This document shows positions 53,971 to 63,920 of a stretch of DNA of 64,000 nt, piece after piece (position 1 is the stretch's first letter; each line of letters begins with the position of its first letter). The notes under the pieces were generated by a model. That model made no database searches. It saw nothing but the letters and a program-made list of their open reading frames with translations, and was not told the origin of the DNA. Source of the stretch: AWTP1-18 sp036504515 (GTDB lineage Bacteria; Pseudomonadota; Gammaproteobacteria; Burkholderiales; Rhodocyclaceae); contig DASXVA010000012.1 in assembly GCA_036504515.1 (NCBI GenBank), positions 496,001 to 560,000 on the forward strand. Reading direction: 5' to 3'. Made by a program: the position numbers and the translations under genes.

Positions 53971-55350
53971 ATGAACCCACCCGTCGAACTTCGCCATTTG
54001 CTGTTGCACCGCATTGCCTGGATCGCCCTGGGCACGCTACTACTGGCCCTGCCCTGGCTGTGGTTCCAGGCCCGGAGCGACATTCACAGCGAATCCCAAG
54101 GGGCCGAAGTTACCGCCGCCACCTTTTCCCGGCTGCTGGCCCTGCAGAACAGTCGTGGCGCCGAGCTTGAAGCCCAATTGCTCGACCTCGCCAAGCCCGA
54201 TGGACTGGATGGGCTGCGCCATTTGCAACTCTCGGTGGAAGACGAACAGGGGCGCCTGCTGACGCCACCACCACCGGCAGAGCATCCTTTCGCCGAACGC
54301 TTGTTCGCCACGCCCGAGGCCGATGCCGGCCACCGCTACTCGGGCTGGATACACAGTGCCGATGGCCGCCGCTTCCACGTGACGGTGATGCCCAGTCCCG
54401 CCAGCGAAGCCAAGGAGGCAATGGAAACTCTGGTGGATCTGCTGATCTGGTGCGCCGTTTATACGGTGTTGCTGGTGGCGGGCATCACCCTCGCCATGCA
54501 CCGGGCCTTTGCGCCATTGCGGAGCATTGTTGAAAAAATATCCGACTGCATGTCCCAAAATTACGCAACTCGCCTACCTGCCTTACAGGTGAAAGAGTTG
54601 GACATCATCGGCCAATCCCTCAACCATCTGGCCGACACCTTGGACAAAACCGAAGCCTCCCGCCGCACTCTGAGCCTGAAAATGGTGTCGGTGCAGGAAG
54701 AGGAAAGAACCCGGCTGGTGCAGGAACTCCACGACGAATTCGGTCAGAGCCTCACCGCCATGCGCGCTGAGGCTTCCTACCTGATCCGGGCTACCGGCAC
54801 CCAGCCCGAAGTGCAGAACGTCGCCAGGGAACTGGCCGACCAATGCCAGCAGGTCCACGGCGGCATCCGCGAACTGCTGCGGCGACTGCGCCCCCTGGGC
54901 GACGGCGACCGGCAGGGCCCCGTTCCCCTTGGCCAGTTGCTGGAAAAGTTGCTGGCCAGTTGGCGCAACCTGCCCGGCCAAAGCGTCCACTTCACCCTGC
55001 ACTACAGCCTGGACGACCAGTCCCTGCCCGCCCCCTTGGCCTTGGCCCTGTACCGTATGACCCAGGAAGCCCTGACCAACAGCGCCCGCCACGCCAACGC
55101 CCATCACGTTGAAATCCATCTGGGCCAGGAAGACGACAAGCTGATCTGGTCCGTGCGGGACGATGGTAAAGGCATCGCCAACATGGAAGAAGCCCTGCAA
55201 CGGGGCAACGGCCTGGCCGGCCTGCGGGAACGGGTTTGGGCCCATGGCGGCAGCCTGCAACTGGCCGCACCGAGCAGCGGCACTGGCCTGACCCTTTCCG
55301 CCCAATTCCGTCTTGCACAAAACAATGTCTTCGCCGAGGAGCAATCATGA
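53971..55350 (+). CDS. NarX/MoxY-like sensor histidine kinase (HisKA_3)
   Basis: A 459-residue sensor kinase. TM1 about 15-33, a periplasmic segment of about 115 residues, TM2 about 155-178, HAMP-like linker, HisKA_3 with phosphoacceptor His254 in LVQELHDEFGQSLTAM, and an ATPase with YRMTQEALTNSARHANA and GLAGLRERVWAHGG. Family members pair with LuxR-type regulators, as here. The start has no strong ribosome site but the following 15 residues are a good membrane anchor. The signal is unknown. Confidence 0.92.
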   Translation: MNPPVELRHLLLHRIAWIALGTLLLALPWLWFQARSDIHSESQGAEVTAATFSRLLALQNSRGAELEAQLLDLAKPDGLDGLRHLQLSVEDEQGRLLTPPPPAEHPFAERLFATPEADAGHRYSGWIHSADGRRFHVTVMPSPASEAKEAMETLVDLLIWCAVYTVLLVAGITLAMHRAFAPLRSIVEKISDCMSQNYATRLPALQVKELDIIGQSLNHLADTLDKTEASRRTLSLKMVSVQEEERTRLVQELHDEFGQSLTAMRAEASYLIRATGTQPEVQNVARELADQCQQVHGGIRELLRRLRPLGDGDRQGPVPLGQLLEKLLASWRNLPGQSVHFTLHYSLDDQSLPAPLALALYRMTQEALTNSARHANAHHVEIHLGQEDDKLIWSVRDDGKGIANMEEALQRGNGLAGLRERVWAHGGSLQLAAPSSGTGLTLSAQFRLAQNNVFAEEQS

Positions 55351-56003
55351 GCGCCGTTTACAGCTTCGATCTGCAGCCCATCCGTATCGCCATTGCCGAC
55401 GATCATGCCGTGGTACGCACCGGCTATCGCCGCCTGCTGGAGTTGGAGCCGGGGCTACAGGTCACAGCCGAATTCAGCGACGGCGAATCGGCTTATCAGT
55501 GGCTGCAACACAACAGCCTCGACGTGCTGATTCTGGATATGTCCATGCCCGGCCGGGGCGGACTGGAAACCCTGACGCGCCTGAAAACCCGGGGCATCGA
55601 TACCGCCGTGCTGATCTTTTCCATGCACGATGCCCCCGACGTGGTCAGCCAGGCCCTGCGGGCCGGAGCCGCCGGTTACGTGACCAAGAGCAGCCCGCCG
55701 GAAGTGTTGGTGGAAGCCGTGCGCCAGGCCGCCCGGGGCCAGTGCTATTTGTCCGAGGATGTGGCCCAAGCCGTGCAACACAGCCAGCAACAAACCGCAC
55801 CGGACCAGAATCTGTCTCCCCGGGAGTTCGAGGTTTTCCGCCTGCTGGCTCAGGGCGAAGAAGTGGCCCACATTGCCCGCCGCCTTTGCCTGAGCGAAAA
55901 GACCGTCTTCAACTACCAGACCTCCATCCGCCAGAAGACCGGCCTCAACACCATTCTCGACATGCACCGCTACGCCAGCAGCCGACGCCTGATTGCGGCC
56001 TGA
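55347..56003 (+). CDS. NarL/LuxR-family response regulator
   Basis: A 218-residue regulator: receiver with RIAIADDHAVVRTGYRRLLE and phosphoacceptor Asp in LDVLILDMSMPG, Lys in AAGYVTKSSP, then a LuxR helix-turn-helix (LSPREFEVFRLLAQGEEVAHIA, quoted from its start). The ATG overlaps the kinase stop (ATGA) and has GAGGAG 6 nt upstream. It most resembles MoxX/UhpA/NarL types. Target genes are unknown; the Fsr-like exporter follows convergently. Confidence 0.92.
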   Translation: MSAVYSFDLQPIRIAIADDHAVVRTGYRRLLELEPGLQVTAEFSDGESAYQWLQHNSLDVLILDMSMPGRGGLETLTRLKTRGIDTAVLIFSMHDAPDVVSQALRAGAAGYVTKSSPPEVLVEAVRQAARGQCYLSEDVAQAVQHSQQQTAPDQNLSPREFEVFRLLAQGEEVAHIARRLCLSEKTVFNYQTSIRQKTGLNTILDMHRYASSRRLIAA

Positions 56004-56024
56004 CCTCAACGGCCAGGAGCGCCG

Positions 56025-57269
56025 TCATGCCCGACGGGCTGTCCGGGTATCTGGCAGCCAGGCCGTGATCAGGCCGATCAAGGGCAGGAAGGAACACAGG
56101 TGGTACACGTGCTCGATGCTGGTGGCGTCGGCGATACGTCCCAGCACCGCCGCGCCGAGACCGCCCATGCCGAAGGCGAAACCAAAGAACAGGCCCGAGA
56201 TCGCGCCCACCTTGCCCGGCACCAACTCCTGGGCATAAACCAGGATGGCCGAAAAAGCCGAGGCCAGTACCAGGCCGATGACCACCGATAGAGCTCCGGT
56301 CCAGAACAGATTGGCGTAGGGCAGCATGAGGGTAAAAGGTGCCACCCCCAGGATGGATACCCAGATCACCCGCTTGCGACCAATCCGGTCCCCCACCGGC
56401 CCGCCAGCCACGGTGCCCGCCGCCACAGCGAACAAGAAGACGAAGAGATAGAGCTGGGCCGTGTCCGTTGCCAGATGGAACTTGTCCATCAGGTAGAAGG
56501 TGTAATAGCTACTCAGGCTGGCCATGTAGAAATACTTGGAAAACACCAGCACCCCCAGGATTGCCAAAGCCGCCATCACCCGCGCCCGGGGCAGAGTGTG
56601 GCCGCCGACATCGGTCCGGGGCTTGCGGCTCACCGCATGGGTCCGGTACCAGCGGCCTACCCGCAGCAGCACGAAAAAGCCTAATAATGCCGCCGCAGAG
56701 AACCATGCCACCCGGCCCTGGCCGTAGGGAGCGATGAGCAGAGCTGCCAGCAAGGGACCGATGGCGCTTCCGGCATTGCCCCCCACCTGAAACAGGGACT
56801 GGGCCAACCCTGGCCGCATCCCGGCGGCAAGCCGGGCGACCCGGGAGGACTCGGGATGGAACACCGAGGAACCAATGCCCACCACCGCTGCCGCCAGCAG
56901 GACTAAAGGAAAGGAATCTGCCACGGCCAGCAACAGGAGACCGGTAAAAGTAAAAGCCATGCCGACCGGCAGCGAATAGGGCTGGGGCCGCTTGTCGGTG
57001 TAGAGGCCGATCAGGGGCTGAAGCAGCGAGGCGGTGATCTGGTAGGTCAGGGTAATCAGGCCGATCTGGGTGAAAGACAAGCTCAGTTCCTGTTTCAGCG
57101 TCGGATAGATGGCAATCAGCAGCGACTGCATCATGTCGTTGAGCAGGTGGGCGAAGCTGATGGCGGCGATCACCGGATAGGCTGTCTCCGGCACTACGGA
57201 TGACCGGGTTGCCGACGGCGCAGGGGACGGCGGATCGGCGGGGAGAGCGGTGATGGGGCTTCTAGTCAT
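56025..57269 (-). CDS. fsr: MFS transporter, fosmidomycin-resistance (Fsr) type
   Basis: A 414-residue 12-TM major facilitator protein. VIAAISFAHLLNDMMQSLL, GLYTDKRPQPYSL and VGIGSSVFHPESSRVARLAAG (the latter quoted in its core) are typical of the Fsr family. It exports fosmidomycin in E. coli; the natural substrate is unknown. The N-terminal 25 residues are polar and may be partly spurious. It is divergent from an AraC-type regulator 73 bp away, its likely controller. Confidence 0.9.
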   Translation of the reverse strand: MTRSPITALPADPPSPAPSATRSSVVPETAYPVIAAISFAHLLNDMMQSLLIAIYPTLKQELSLSFTQIGLITLTYQITASLLQPLIGLYTDKRPQPYSLPVGMAFTFTGLLLLAVADSFPLVLLAAAVVGIGSSVFHPESSRVARLAAGMRPGLAQSLFQVGGNAGSAIGPLLAALLIAPYGQGRVAWFSAAALLGFFVLLRVGRWYRTHAVSRKPRTDVGGHTLPRARVMAALAILGVLVFSKYFYMASLSSYYTFYLMDKFHLATDTAQLYLFVFLFAVAAGTVAGGPVGDRIGRKRVIWVSILGVAPFTLMLPYANLFWTGALSVVIGLVLASAFSAILVYAQELVPGKVGAISGLFFGFAFGMGGLGAAVLGRIADATSIEHVYHLCSFLPLIGLITAWLPDTRTARRA

Positions 57270-57342
57270 CGCTGAGCACCTTGGCTATTGGGGGAACGCC
57301 ATTTAATATGTCCTTTCAGCGCATGTCCGGACAACAATCATC

Positions 57343-58164
57343 GTGAAACTGACAAATTTCTGCCCAGGGCTAGCCCACGACGCCTTGGAACAGACATTGC
57401 CCCATCCCGTCACCGCCAAGGCCCGGGACTACCAGGGCGGCATGACGCCCCTGCACCAGCACCCCCGCGCCCAGCTTATCTACGCCGGCACCGGCGTCAT
57501 GCGGGTGGAGACGGCGGCAGGCAGTTGGGTGGTACCGCCCCTGCGCGGTGTCTGGATTCCGGCCCATACCGACCATCAGGTGGTCATGCTTGGCATGGTG
57601 CAGATGCGCACCGTCTACATCCGCTCCGATGCAGCCCCCGATCTGCAGCAAAGCTGCTGTCTCATGGAAGTGCGTCCTCTGCTGCGGGAACTGATCCTGG
57701 CCCTGCTGGAGGAACCCGTGGACTATGACCGCGAGGGCCGCGGCGGCCGCATCGCCGAGTTGATTCTGGGGGAATTACGGGCGCTACCCCAGGCGGCGCT
57801 GCACCTGCCGGTGCCCGCCGAACCGCGCCTGCGCAAGCTGTGCCGTTACCTGATGGAGCATCCCGAATCCCAAGAGACCCTGGAATCCTGGGCCGATCGC
57901 TGCGCCGCCAGCAGCCGCACCCTGGCCCGGCTGTTCCAGCGCGAGACCGGCATGAGCTTTGGTCATTGGCGCCAACAGGCGCGGCTCATGGAGGCCCTCG
58001 CCCGTCTTGGCGAAGGTGAAGCTGTGGCACGGGTGGCCGGTCGTCTGGGCTACCGCAGCACCAGTGCCTTCACGGCCATGTTCAAGCGGGCACTGGGGGT
58101 CGAACCGAGTCGTTATTTTGCCCGGAACGCGGGTGATGCTCTGGCGCCCACCACTACCCTCTGA
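57343..58164 (+). CDS. AraC-family transcriptional regulator
   Basis: A 273-residue regulator with an N-terminal cupin sensor (TPLHQHPRAQLIYAGTGVM) and a C-terminal AraC double helix-turn-helix (LARLFQRETGMSFGHWRQQA and LGYRSTSAFTAMFKRALG). It begins with GTG at 57343. It is divergent from the Fsr-like exporter and probably activates or represses it. The cupin His-x-His resembles those that sense small ligands. Confidence 0.93.
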   Translation: MKLTNFCPGLAHDALEQTLPHPVTAKARDYQGGMTPLHQHPRAQLIYAGTGVMRVETAAGSWVVPPLRGVWIPAHTDHQVVMLGMVQMRTVYIRSDAAPDLQQSCCLMEVRPLLRELILALLEEPVDYDREGRGGRIAELILGELRALPQAALHLPVPAEPRLRKLCRYLMEHPESQETLESWADRCAASSRTLARLFQRETGMSFGHWRQQARLMEALARLGEGEAVARVAGRLGYRSTSAFTAMFKRALGVEPSRYFARNAGDALAPTTTL

Positions 58165-58242
58165 AACCCGTCCGTGCCAAACGGCTAGCGGGATCAAGCC
58201 AATCCGATGAAGTCGAAATGGTCGACACCAGTGCTTGCTTCT

Positions 58243-59139
58243 TCAAGCCCAGTAGTCCGGCGCCCCATACACTGCCTTCAGGTGCTCGATGAACAGCCGT
58301 AGCCGCAAGGGCATCTGCCTTTGCGGAAAAACCGCGCGGATGCCCAGGGACGGCGCGGCGTAGTCTTCCAGTACGGCCACCAAGCGGCCTGCCCGCAGAT
58401 CGTCTCCCACTTCCCACAGGGACCGCCAGGCGAGGCCGCGGCCTTGAAGGGCCCATTCGTGCAGGACCGAACCGTCGTTGCATTGCAGGCGGCCCTCCAC
58501 TTTTACCAAACGGGTTTCGTTTTTCTTGCCCGGATCGGCAAAGAGCCAGCCGGCTTGCTGTACCAGGGATAGACATTCGTGGTTCGCCAAATCCTCGGGG
58601 ACCAGCGGCGTACCGCGCCGGGCAAAATAATCGGGGCTGCCAACAAGCGCCCGTTTCACCTCACCAAGCCGTACCGAGATCAGATTGGAATCTGCCAGGC
58701 CACCAATGCGCACGGCGCAGTCGATACCTTCATTGACGATATCCACCGTCCGGTCGGAAAGGTCGAGGCTCATGGTCACTTCCGGGTGGGCATCGAGAAA
58801 ACCCGCCACCAGGGGCGCCACATGGCGCCGACCAAAACCCGCCGGGGCGGAAATGCGCAGGTGACCGCTGGCCCGGATCGCCCCCAGGCTGACGGAGGCC
58901 TCGGCATTGCCCAGCTCGTTGAGCAAGCGCTGGCAATCCTCGAGAAAGGCTTCCCCTTCCTGGGTCAGACTCAGTTTGCGGGTGGTGCGCACCATCAGCT
59001 TCACCCCCAGGCGCTGCTCCAGGGCGTCGATACGGCGGCCCATGATGGCCGGTGTTACGCCCTCTTGCCGGGCGGCGGCACTGAGGCTACCTTTAATAGC
59101 GGTGGTCACGAAGGCTTCAATCTGGGTCAGACGGTCCAT
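58243..59139 (-). CDS. LysR-family transcriptional regulator
   Basis: A 298-residue LysR regulator: N-terminal winged HTH (LTQIEAFVTTAIKGSLSAAA, ITGRRIDALEQRLGV-like) and a C-terminal type 2 periplasmic-binding-protein fold of the CrgA subgroup. GGAG precedes the ATG. It is divergent from aceB with 110 bp between the starts, so it may respond to glyoxylate or acetyl-CoA status, but no ligand can be named. Confidence 0.93.
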   Translation of the reverse strand: MDRLTQIEAFVTTAIKGSLSAAARQEGVTPAIMGRRIDALEQRLGVKLMVRTTRKLSLTQEGEAFLEDCQRLLNELGNAEASVSLGAIRASGHLRISAPAGFGRRHVAPLVAGFLDAHPEVTMSLDLSDRTVDIVNEGIDCAVRIGGLADSNLISVRLGEVKRALVGSPDYFARRGTPLVPEDLANHECLSLVQQAGWLFADPGKKNETRLVKVEGRLQCNDGSVLHEWALQGRGLAWRSLWEVGDDLRAGRLVAVLEDYAAPSLGIRAVFPQRQMPLRLRLFIEHLKAVYGAPDYWA

Positions 59140-59249
59140 TTATTACTCCAGATATAAGATGAATTGATTCTAGCGGGACTTATCATTCAGGTTAACCAGC
59201 AATACACTCCATCCATCAAATCACCCTTATGTCTTATAGAGGAGTCACC

Positions 59250-60860
59250 ATGACCACTGCAACTACGCTCACCCTGCCCGCCGGCATGCAAATCAATGCC
59301 CCGATCAAGCCCGGCTACGAAACCATTCTGACTCCCGAAGCCCTGGAACTGGTAGCAAAGCTGCACCGCGCCTTCGAACCCCGCCGTCAGGAACTGCTGA
59401 AGGCCCGTGTTGCCCGTCAAGCCCGCATCGACGCCGGCGAAATGCCCGACTTCCTGCCCGAAACCAAGGCCATCCGCGAAGGCGACTGGAAAATCGCCCC
59501 CCTGCCCAAGGCCCTGGAAAACCGCCGCGTGGAAATCACCGGCCCGGTGGAAGCCAAAATGATCATCAACGCCTACAACTCCGGCGCTGACAGCTACATG
59601 ACCGACTTCGAAGATTCCAACAGCCCGAAGTGGGACAACCAGTTGCAAGGCCAGGTGAACCTGTACAAGGCCATCCGCCGCGAACTGAGCTTCAAGAACG
59701 AAAACGGCAAGGAATACAAGCTCAACGACAAGATCGCCACCCTGCAAATCCGTCCCCGCGGCTGGCATCTGGACGAAAAGCACGTGACCGTTGACGGGCA
59801 GCGCGTCGGCGGCGGCATCTTCGACTTCGCCCTGGTTTTCTTCCACAACGCCAAAGAACAAATTGCCCGCGGCGCCGGCCCCTTCTACTACCTGCCCAAG
59901 ATGGAAAGCCATCTGGAAGCCCGGCTGTGGAACGACATCTTCGTCATGGCGCAAGACCACATCGGCCTGCCCCAAGGCACCATCAAGGCCACCGTGCTAG
60001 TGGAAACCATCCTCGCCACCTTCGAGATGGAGGAAATCCTTTACGAACTGCGCAACCACAGTGCTGGCCTGAATGCTGGCCGCTGGGACTACATCTTCAG
60101 CTGCATCAAGAAGTTCAAGAAGAACAAGGATTTCTGTCTGGCCCAGCGCGGCGCCATCACCATGGAAGTGCCCTTCATGCGCAGCTACGCCCTGGCCTTG
60201 GTGCAGGCTTGCCACAAGCGCGGCGCCCCCGCCATGGGCGGCATGTCCGCTCTGATTCCCATCAAGGGCGACCCCGTTGCCAATGAAAAAGCCCTGGGCG
60301 GCATCCGTCACGACAAGACCCGGGACGCCAACGACGGCTTCGACGGCGGCTGGGTGGCTCACCCCGGTCTGGTCTCCATCGCCCAGGAAGAATTCCAAAA
60401 AGTTCTCGGCGACAAACCCAACCAGTGGGGCAAACAAGTCACCGGCTCCTTCGGCCCCAAGGACTGGCTCAACTTCGTGCCCGAGCAGCCCATCACCGAA
60501 GCCGGCCTGCGCAACAACATCAACGTCGGCATCCACTACCTGGGCTCCTGGCTCGGCGGCAACGGCTGCGTACCCATCCACAACCTGATGGAAGATGCCG
60601 CCACCGCCGAAATCAGCCGCTCCCAAGTGTGGCAATGGGTTGTGAGTCCCAAGGGCGTGCTCGATGATGGCCGCAAGGTCACCGTGGACATGGTGCGCGG
60701 CATGATCGCCGAAGAACTGACCAAGGTGAAAGCCAGCGTCACCGCCCAGGGCGAAGCCACGGGCACCTACGACGAAGCCGCCGTGATCTTCGACAAGATG
60801 AGCCTGACGCCCGAGTACCCCGAGTTCCTGACGCTGCCGCTGTACGAAGCGATGGAATAA
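59250..60860 (+). CDS. aceB: Malate synthase A
   Basis: A 536-residue enzyme that condenses glyoxylate with acetyl-CoA to malate in the glyoxylate bypass. TDFEDSNSPKW and the MEDAATAEISRSQVWQWV segment, with the catalytic Asp, match malate synthase A; length is right. A GAGGAG ribosome site precedes the ATG at 59250, so the seven in-frame codons before it are not used. No aceA (isocitrate lyase) is in the window. A strong terminator follows. Confidence 0.96.
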   Translation: MTTATTLTLPAGMQINAPIKPGYETILTPEALELVAKLHRAFEPRRQELLKARVARQARIDAGEMPDFLPETKAIREGDWKIAPLPKALENRRVEITGPVEAKMIINAYNSGADSYMTDFEDSNSPKWDNQLQGQVNLYKAIRRELSFKNENGKEYKLNDKIATLQIRPRGWHLDEKHVTVDGQRVGGGIFDFALVFFHNAKEQIARGAGPFYYLPKMESHLEARLWNDIFVMAQDHIGLPQGTIKATVLVETILATFEMEEILYELRNHSAGLNAGRWDYIFSCIKKFKKNKDFCLAQRGAITMEVPFMRSYALALVQACHKRGAPAMGGMSALIPIKGDPVANEKALGGIRHDKTRDANDGFDGGWVAHPGLVSIAQEEFQKVLGDKPNQWGKQVTGSFGPKDWLNFVPEQPITEAGLRNNINVGIHYLGSWLGGNGCVPIHNLMEDAATAEISRSQVWQWVVSPKGVLDDGRKVTVDMVRGMIAEELTKVKASVTAQGEATGTYDEAAVIFDKMSLTPEYPEFLTLPLYEAME

Positions 60861-60895
60861 GGCTGACGGTCAGGCCTGCGCAAGTGGGTTAGAAA

Positions 60896-60935
60896 AAAAC
60901 GGCGCCGAGGGAAACCCGGCGCCGTTTTGTTTTTT
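60896..60935. terminator. Terminator after aceB (bidirectional)
   Basis: AAAACGGCGCCG and CGGCGCCGTTTT form a long stem around AGGGAAACC, with GTTTTTT after it on the plus strand and A's before it, so it can also act for the converging helicase gene. Confidence 0.93.
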
Positions 60936-61037
60936 AGCTGGTAACTAATGACTACTGGTTAAGAATCCCATTCCCCAGAGTCTCAACAAGTTCAGGGCGA
61001 ATGGGCTTCAAGCATTGCCTAGACAGCGCAGAGCCAA

Positions 61038-62819
61038 TCAGTTGGCCGCTACCCCGCACAGCACCAATTCCTTGGTCGCACGGGTCATGGCGACGTAAAG
61101 CAGTTTGGCCTCTTGGGCATCCATGTCCTCACCGCTACCAATCCTTTCGGTTCCCGGAATCACCACGAAAGGAAATTCCAGGCCCTTGCAGGAGTGCATG
61201 GTGATGAGGGTGACTTTGTCTGGATTATTGCTGTAGTCGGCGTCGCGAAAATTGATGGTGGGGATACCCAACTTTTCCAGCACACTTCCTCGTGTGTCCA
61301 AATCATTCTTGTAATGGCTGACCAAAGCCATTTCGCGCCAAGCCAGCCCCTGACGATGAGCCTCTTTCAAACGCTTGGCGATGAACCCGTTTTCCTCATA
61401 ACGACTGGGGAGTTTGACGATCTCCGGCTCTTTCCCTAACCGGCCAGCTGACTGAGGGGCAAGCAAGGGCACGCCGTCTTCATCGGCATCACTGGGCTTG
61501 AGGATGCTTTGCGCTACATCCCGGGCGAAGCGCAGGATGGCGTCGGTATTGCGGTAGTTGATCTTGAGGATGGTGGTGCGACCAGCGGCCTGGATACCCA
61601 CGCTCTTGAAACTGAACTTCTTGCGCTTTTCGTCGCCGTAAATGGACTGTGCATCGTCATAGAGCACCAGCAAACTGTTGGTTTTCGGGTCCACCATCTG
61701 CACCACGAGCTTGAGCCACTCGGGGCGGAAGTCATGGCCTTCGTCGATGAGGATGGCGTCGTATTGGGCAGCGGGAATTTGCCCGCGCTCCACACCCCGG
61801 ATCACCCGATCCACCATGTCGGCGAAAAAGGCTTTCTTGTCATCATTGGCAGGGGGCAGGCCGACATTGAAGGCGCTCAATTGCGCCCGGCACCATTGGT
61901 GAAAATTATGGGTAAGCACTTTGCCCTGCAAGCCCTTGGCGTGCATGGTGCTGTCGATGCGCCGAGCCAGTGATTCGTTGTAGCAAAGGATCAGAATCGG
62001 CTTGACCGCGCCCAGGGCAAGGTGCTCGGCCCGATAGCCGAGAATCAGGGTTTTTCCCGAGCCCGCTACGCCGTGGATGACCCGATGGCCTTCTCCCAGG
62101 CTGCGCGCCAATTGTTCCTGCTGCACATCCATGACTCGCATCAGATCGAGAGGCATCGCGTCGCCATCGAACAATTGCCCCTGGCTGGGCTGGATGCGGA
62201 TTTCGGGGAAGAGATGCCAACGGATGCGGTCGATCTGGGGCAGGCTCAAGGCCCCGTGGAAGGGTAGTTTGAACATACCCCATAGCCGTGCCTGAAAGGC
62301 TTCCGCATCCACGGTTTCGGTCATTTCATCTTTACAAATGACGAGATGCCCCGGGATGATTTCATCCAACTGACCAGCATCAAACTGGCGTCGGGTCAGG
62401 TTGGGAAAGACCACACCATAGGCCCACGGGAATACCAGTTTTCCCTGCTCACGCCCACCGGAAAACACCAGTTGCGGGTCTTTGGCGAGCACATCAGTGG
62501 CCGCGTAGGCGTAGCGGCGGGCTTGCTCCAAAGGGCTTTGCACCCAAATCGAACCCTGTTCGGCGTGAATGTGGAACTCGTTCCGGTCGGCTTCGATGAT
62601 GGTGTCTTCCTTCCAGTCCTTGACCTCTAGGATCAACAGACCACGGCGCGGATGGAAGACGATGAAATCCGGATGCAGACAAGCACTGCCGACCGCCACG
62701 TTGTACCAACAGAGGTAATCGTCCTCAAGCTTTTCCTCCAGCCGCTCGGCCAGACGACGCTCGCCGCCACTATCAAAAGTGCAACTGCCTATGGATGGAA
62801 TAAGTACCGCCACGATCAC
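61038..62819 (-). CDS. NERD-domain/UvrD-like helicase
   Basis: A 593-residue protein: an N-terminal NERD (nuclease-related) domain, roughly 17-140, with the PD-(D/E)xK-like pattern HPDFIVF ... LLILEVKDWKED, followed by a UvrD/Rep-type superfamily 1 helicase: Walker A GVAGSGKTLILGY, Walker B AILIDEGHDFRPEW, a late motif KVTLITMHSCKGLEFPF, and motif VI LLYVAMTRATKEL. The start is probably GTG at 62819 behind AAGGGG. Such NERD-helicases occur as repair or defence proteins; no known defence partner is adjacent, so its role is open. Confidence 0.88.
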   Translation of the reverse strand: MIVAVLIPSIGSCTFDSGGERRLAERLEEKLEDDYLCWYNVAVGSACLHPDFIVFHPRRGLLILEVKDWKEDTIIEADRNEFHIHAEQGSIWVQSPLEQARRYAYAATDVLAKDPQLVFSGGREQGKLVFPWAYGVVFPNLTRRQFDAGQLDEIIPGHLVICKDEMTETVDAEAFQARLWGMFKLPFHGALSLPQIDRIRWHLFPEIRIQPSQGQLFDGDAMPLDLMRVMDVQQEQLARSLGEGHRVIHGVAGSGKTLILGYRAEHLALGAVKPILILCYNESLARRIDSTMHAKGLQGKVLTHNFHQWCRAQLSAFNVGLPPANDDKKAFFADMVDRVIRGVERGQIPAAQYDAILIDEGHDFRPEWLKLVVQMVDPKTNSLLVLYDDAQSIYGDEKRKKFSFKSVGIQAAGRTTILKINYRNTDAILRFARDVAQSILKPSDADEDGVPLLAPQSAGRLGKEPEIVKLPSRYEENGFIAKRLKEAHRQGLAWREMALVSHYKNDLDTRGSVLEKLGIPTINFRDADYSNNPDKVTLITMHSCKGLEFPFVVIPGTERIGSGEDMDAQEAKLLYVAMTRATKELVLCGVAAN

Positions 62820-62910
62820 CTGCCCCTTTTATGGCCACTCCCGTCGGAAGAACGGAAATCACGTTTGCATTTCCGCATCGTACCCAAGGTGCATAGCAAA
62901 TGGGCATTTT

Positions 62911-62938
62911 CTATACATGTCCGCCACGACATGCATAG
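62911..62938. promoter_or_regulatory. Inverted repeat near the LysR gene end and NERD-helicase start
   Basis: CTATACATGTC and GACATGCATAG pair with one mismatch around CGCCAC. A second inverted repeat, CGGAAAT-N9-ATTTCCG, lies at 62853-62875. Both sit in the 140 bp between the helicase start and the stop of the LysR gene, so they may be operators of the helicase gene or a 3' structure of the LysR transcript. The second resembles no operator I recognise. Confidence 0.35.
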
Positions 62939-62963
62939 AAACTCCGAGAAACATAACCGTCCC

Positions 62964-63920
62964 CTAGCCCCCAAACGCCTCCAGCACCGCCGCTCGCATT
63001 ACCTCCACAAACCGTCGCAACCTTGCCGGATAAAACTTGGCGTAGGGGTACACCAAACTCACGGGTAAGGGCGCGGCTTGCCATTCGGGGGCGATGTGCA
63101 CCAGCTTGCCTTGAGCCAGATCGTCTTGCAGTACCCAGGCGGAGCTGATGCAGGCGCCGAGGCCTTGCAGGGCGGCGCTGCGCAGGGCGTAGAGGTTGTC
63201 GGTGCTCATGCACGGGGTAATAGCGAAGCGTTCCACCTGGCCGGTTTCGCGGTGGGTAAGGACGACTTCGTTGCGGTAGTAGGTGCGCAGGGCGAGCCAG
63301 GGCAGGTCGGCCAGATCGGCGGCTTGGGTTGGCAGGGGACGGCCTTGCAGCACTTCCGGCGCGGCAGCGACGATGCGGGGCACTTCGGAGAGGCGGATCA
63401 CCACCAGACTGGGATCGGTGATTTCGCCCACCTGGATGGCGCAGTCGATGCCGGCGGCAATGTAGTCGTCGATGGCGCGGTCGTCGTGGAGCAGCCATTC
63501 GACACGCATGTGCGGGTAGCGGCGCAGGTAGTCGGCCAGGGGCTTGATCAGTCGGTCCTGGCCGAAGGCGTGGGGTACGACGACGCGCAGGATGCCGTCG
63601 GGCTCTTCGTTGGCGCCGCGCAGGTCGGACTCGAAGGCGGCCCAGTTGGTGAGCAGTTCCTTGGCCCGTTCGTAGCAGCGTTCGCCGTCCACCGTGAGGC
63701 GCATGGCGTGGGAGCTCCGCTGCAGCAGGCTCAGGCCGAGGGAGTGTTCCAGCATTTTCAGGCGGCGGCTGATGGTGGGCTGGGTGGTGTCCATCTGGGC
63801 GGCGGCGGCGGAAAGACTGCCGGCTTCGACGATGCGGACGAAGGTTTGCATCAGTTCGATGCGATCCCCCGTGGCCAGGGCTGGCGACGGGGTGGCTGGG
63901 GGCTGGGCGGATTTGATCAT
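62964..63920 (-). CDS. LysR-family transcriptional regulator
   Basis: A 318-residue LysR regulator with winged HTH (MQTFVRIVEAGSLSAAAAQM, TQPTISRRLKMLEHSLG) and a type 2 periplasmic-binding fold. The ATG at 63920 is preferred to a TTG at 63938; a shorter start at MQTFVRIVEAG is possible. It may control a divergent gene beyond the right edge of the window. Like the LysR protein at 58243 it belongs to the CrgA-like group, and its ligand is unknown. Confidence 0.9.
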   Translation of the reverse strand: MIKSAQPPATPSPALATGDRIELMQTFVRIVEAGSLSAAAAQMDTTQPTISRRLKMLEHSLGLSLLQRSSHAMRLTVDGERCYERAKELLTNWAAFESDLRGANEEPDGILRVVVPHAFGQDRLIKPLADYLRRYPHMRVEWLLHDDRAIDDYIAAGIDCAIQVGEITDPSLVVIRLSEVPRIVAAAPEVLQGRPLPTQAADLADLPWLALRTYYRNEVVLTHRETGQVERFAITPCMSTDNLYALRSAALQGLGACISSAWVLQDDLAQGKLVHIAPEWQAAPLPVSLVYPYAKFYPARLRRFVEVMRAAVLEAFGG

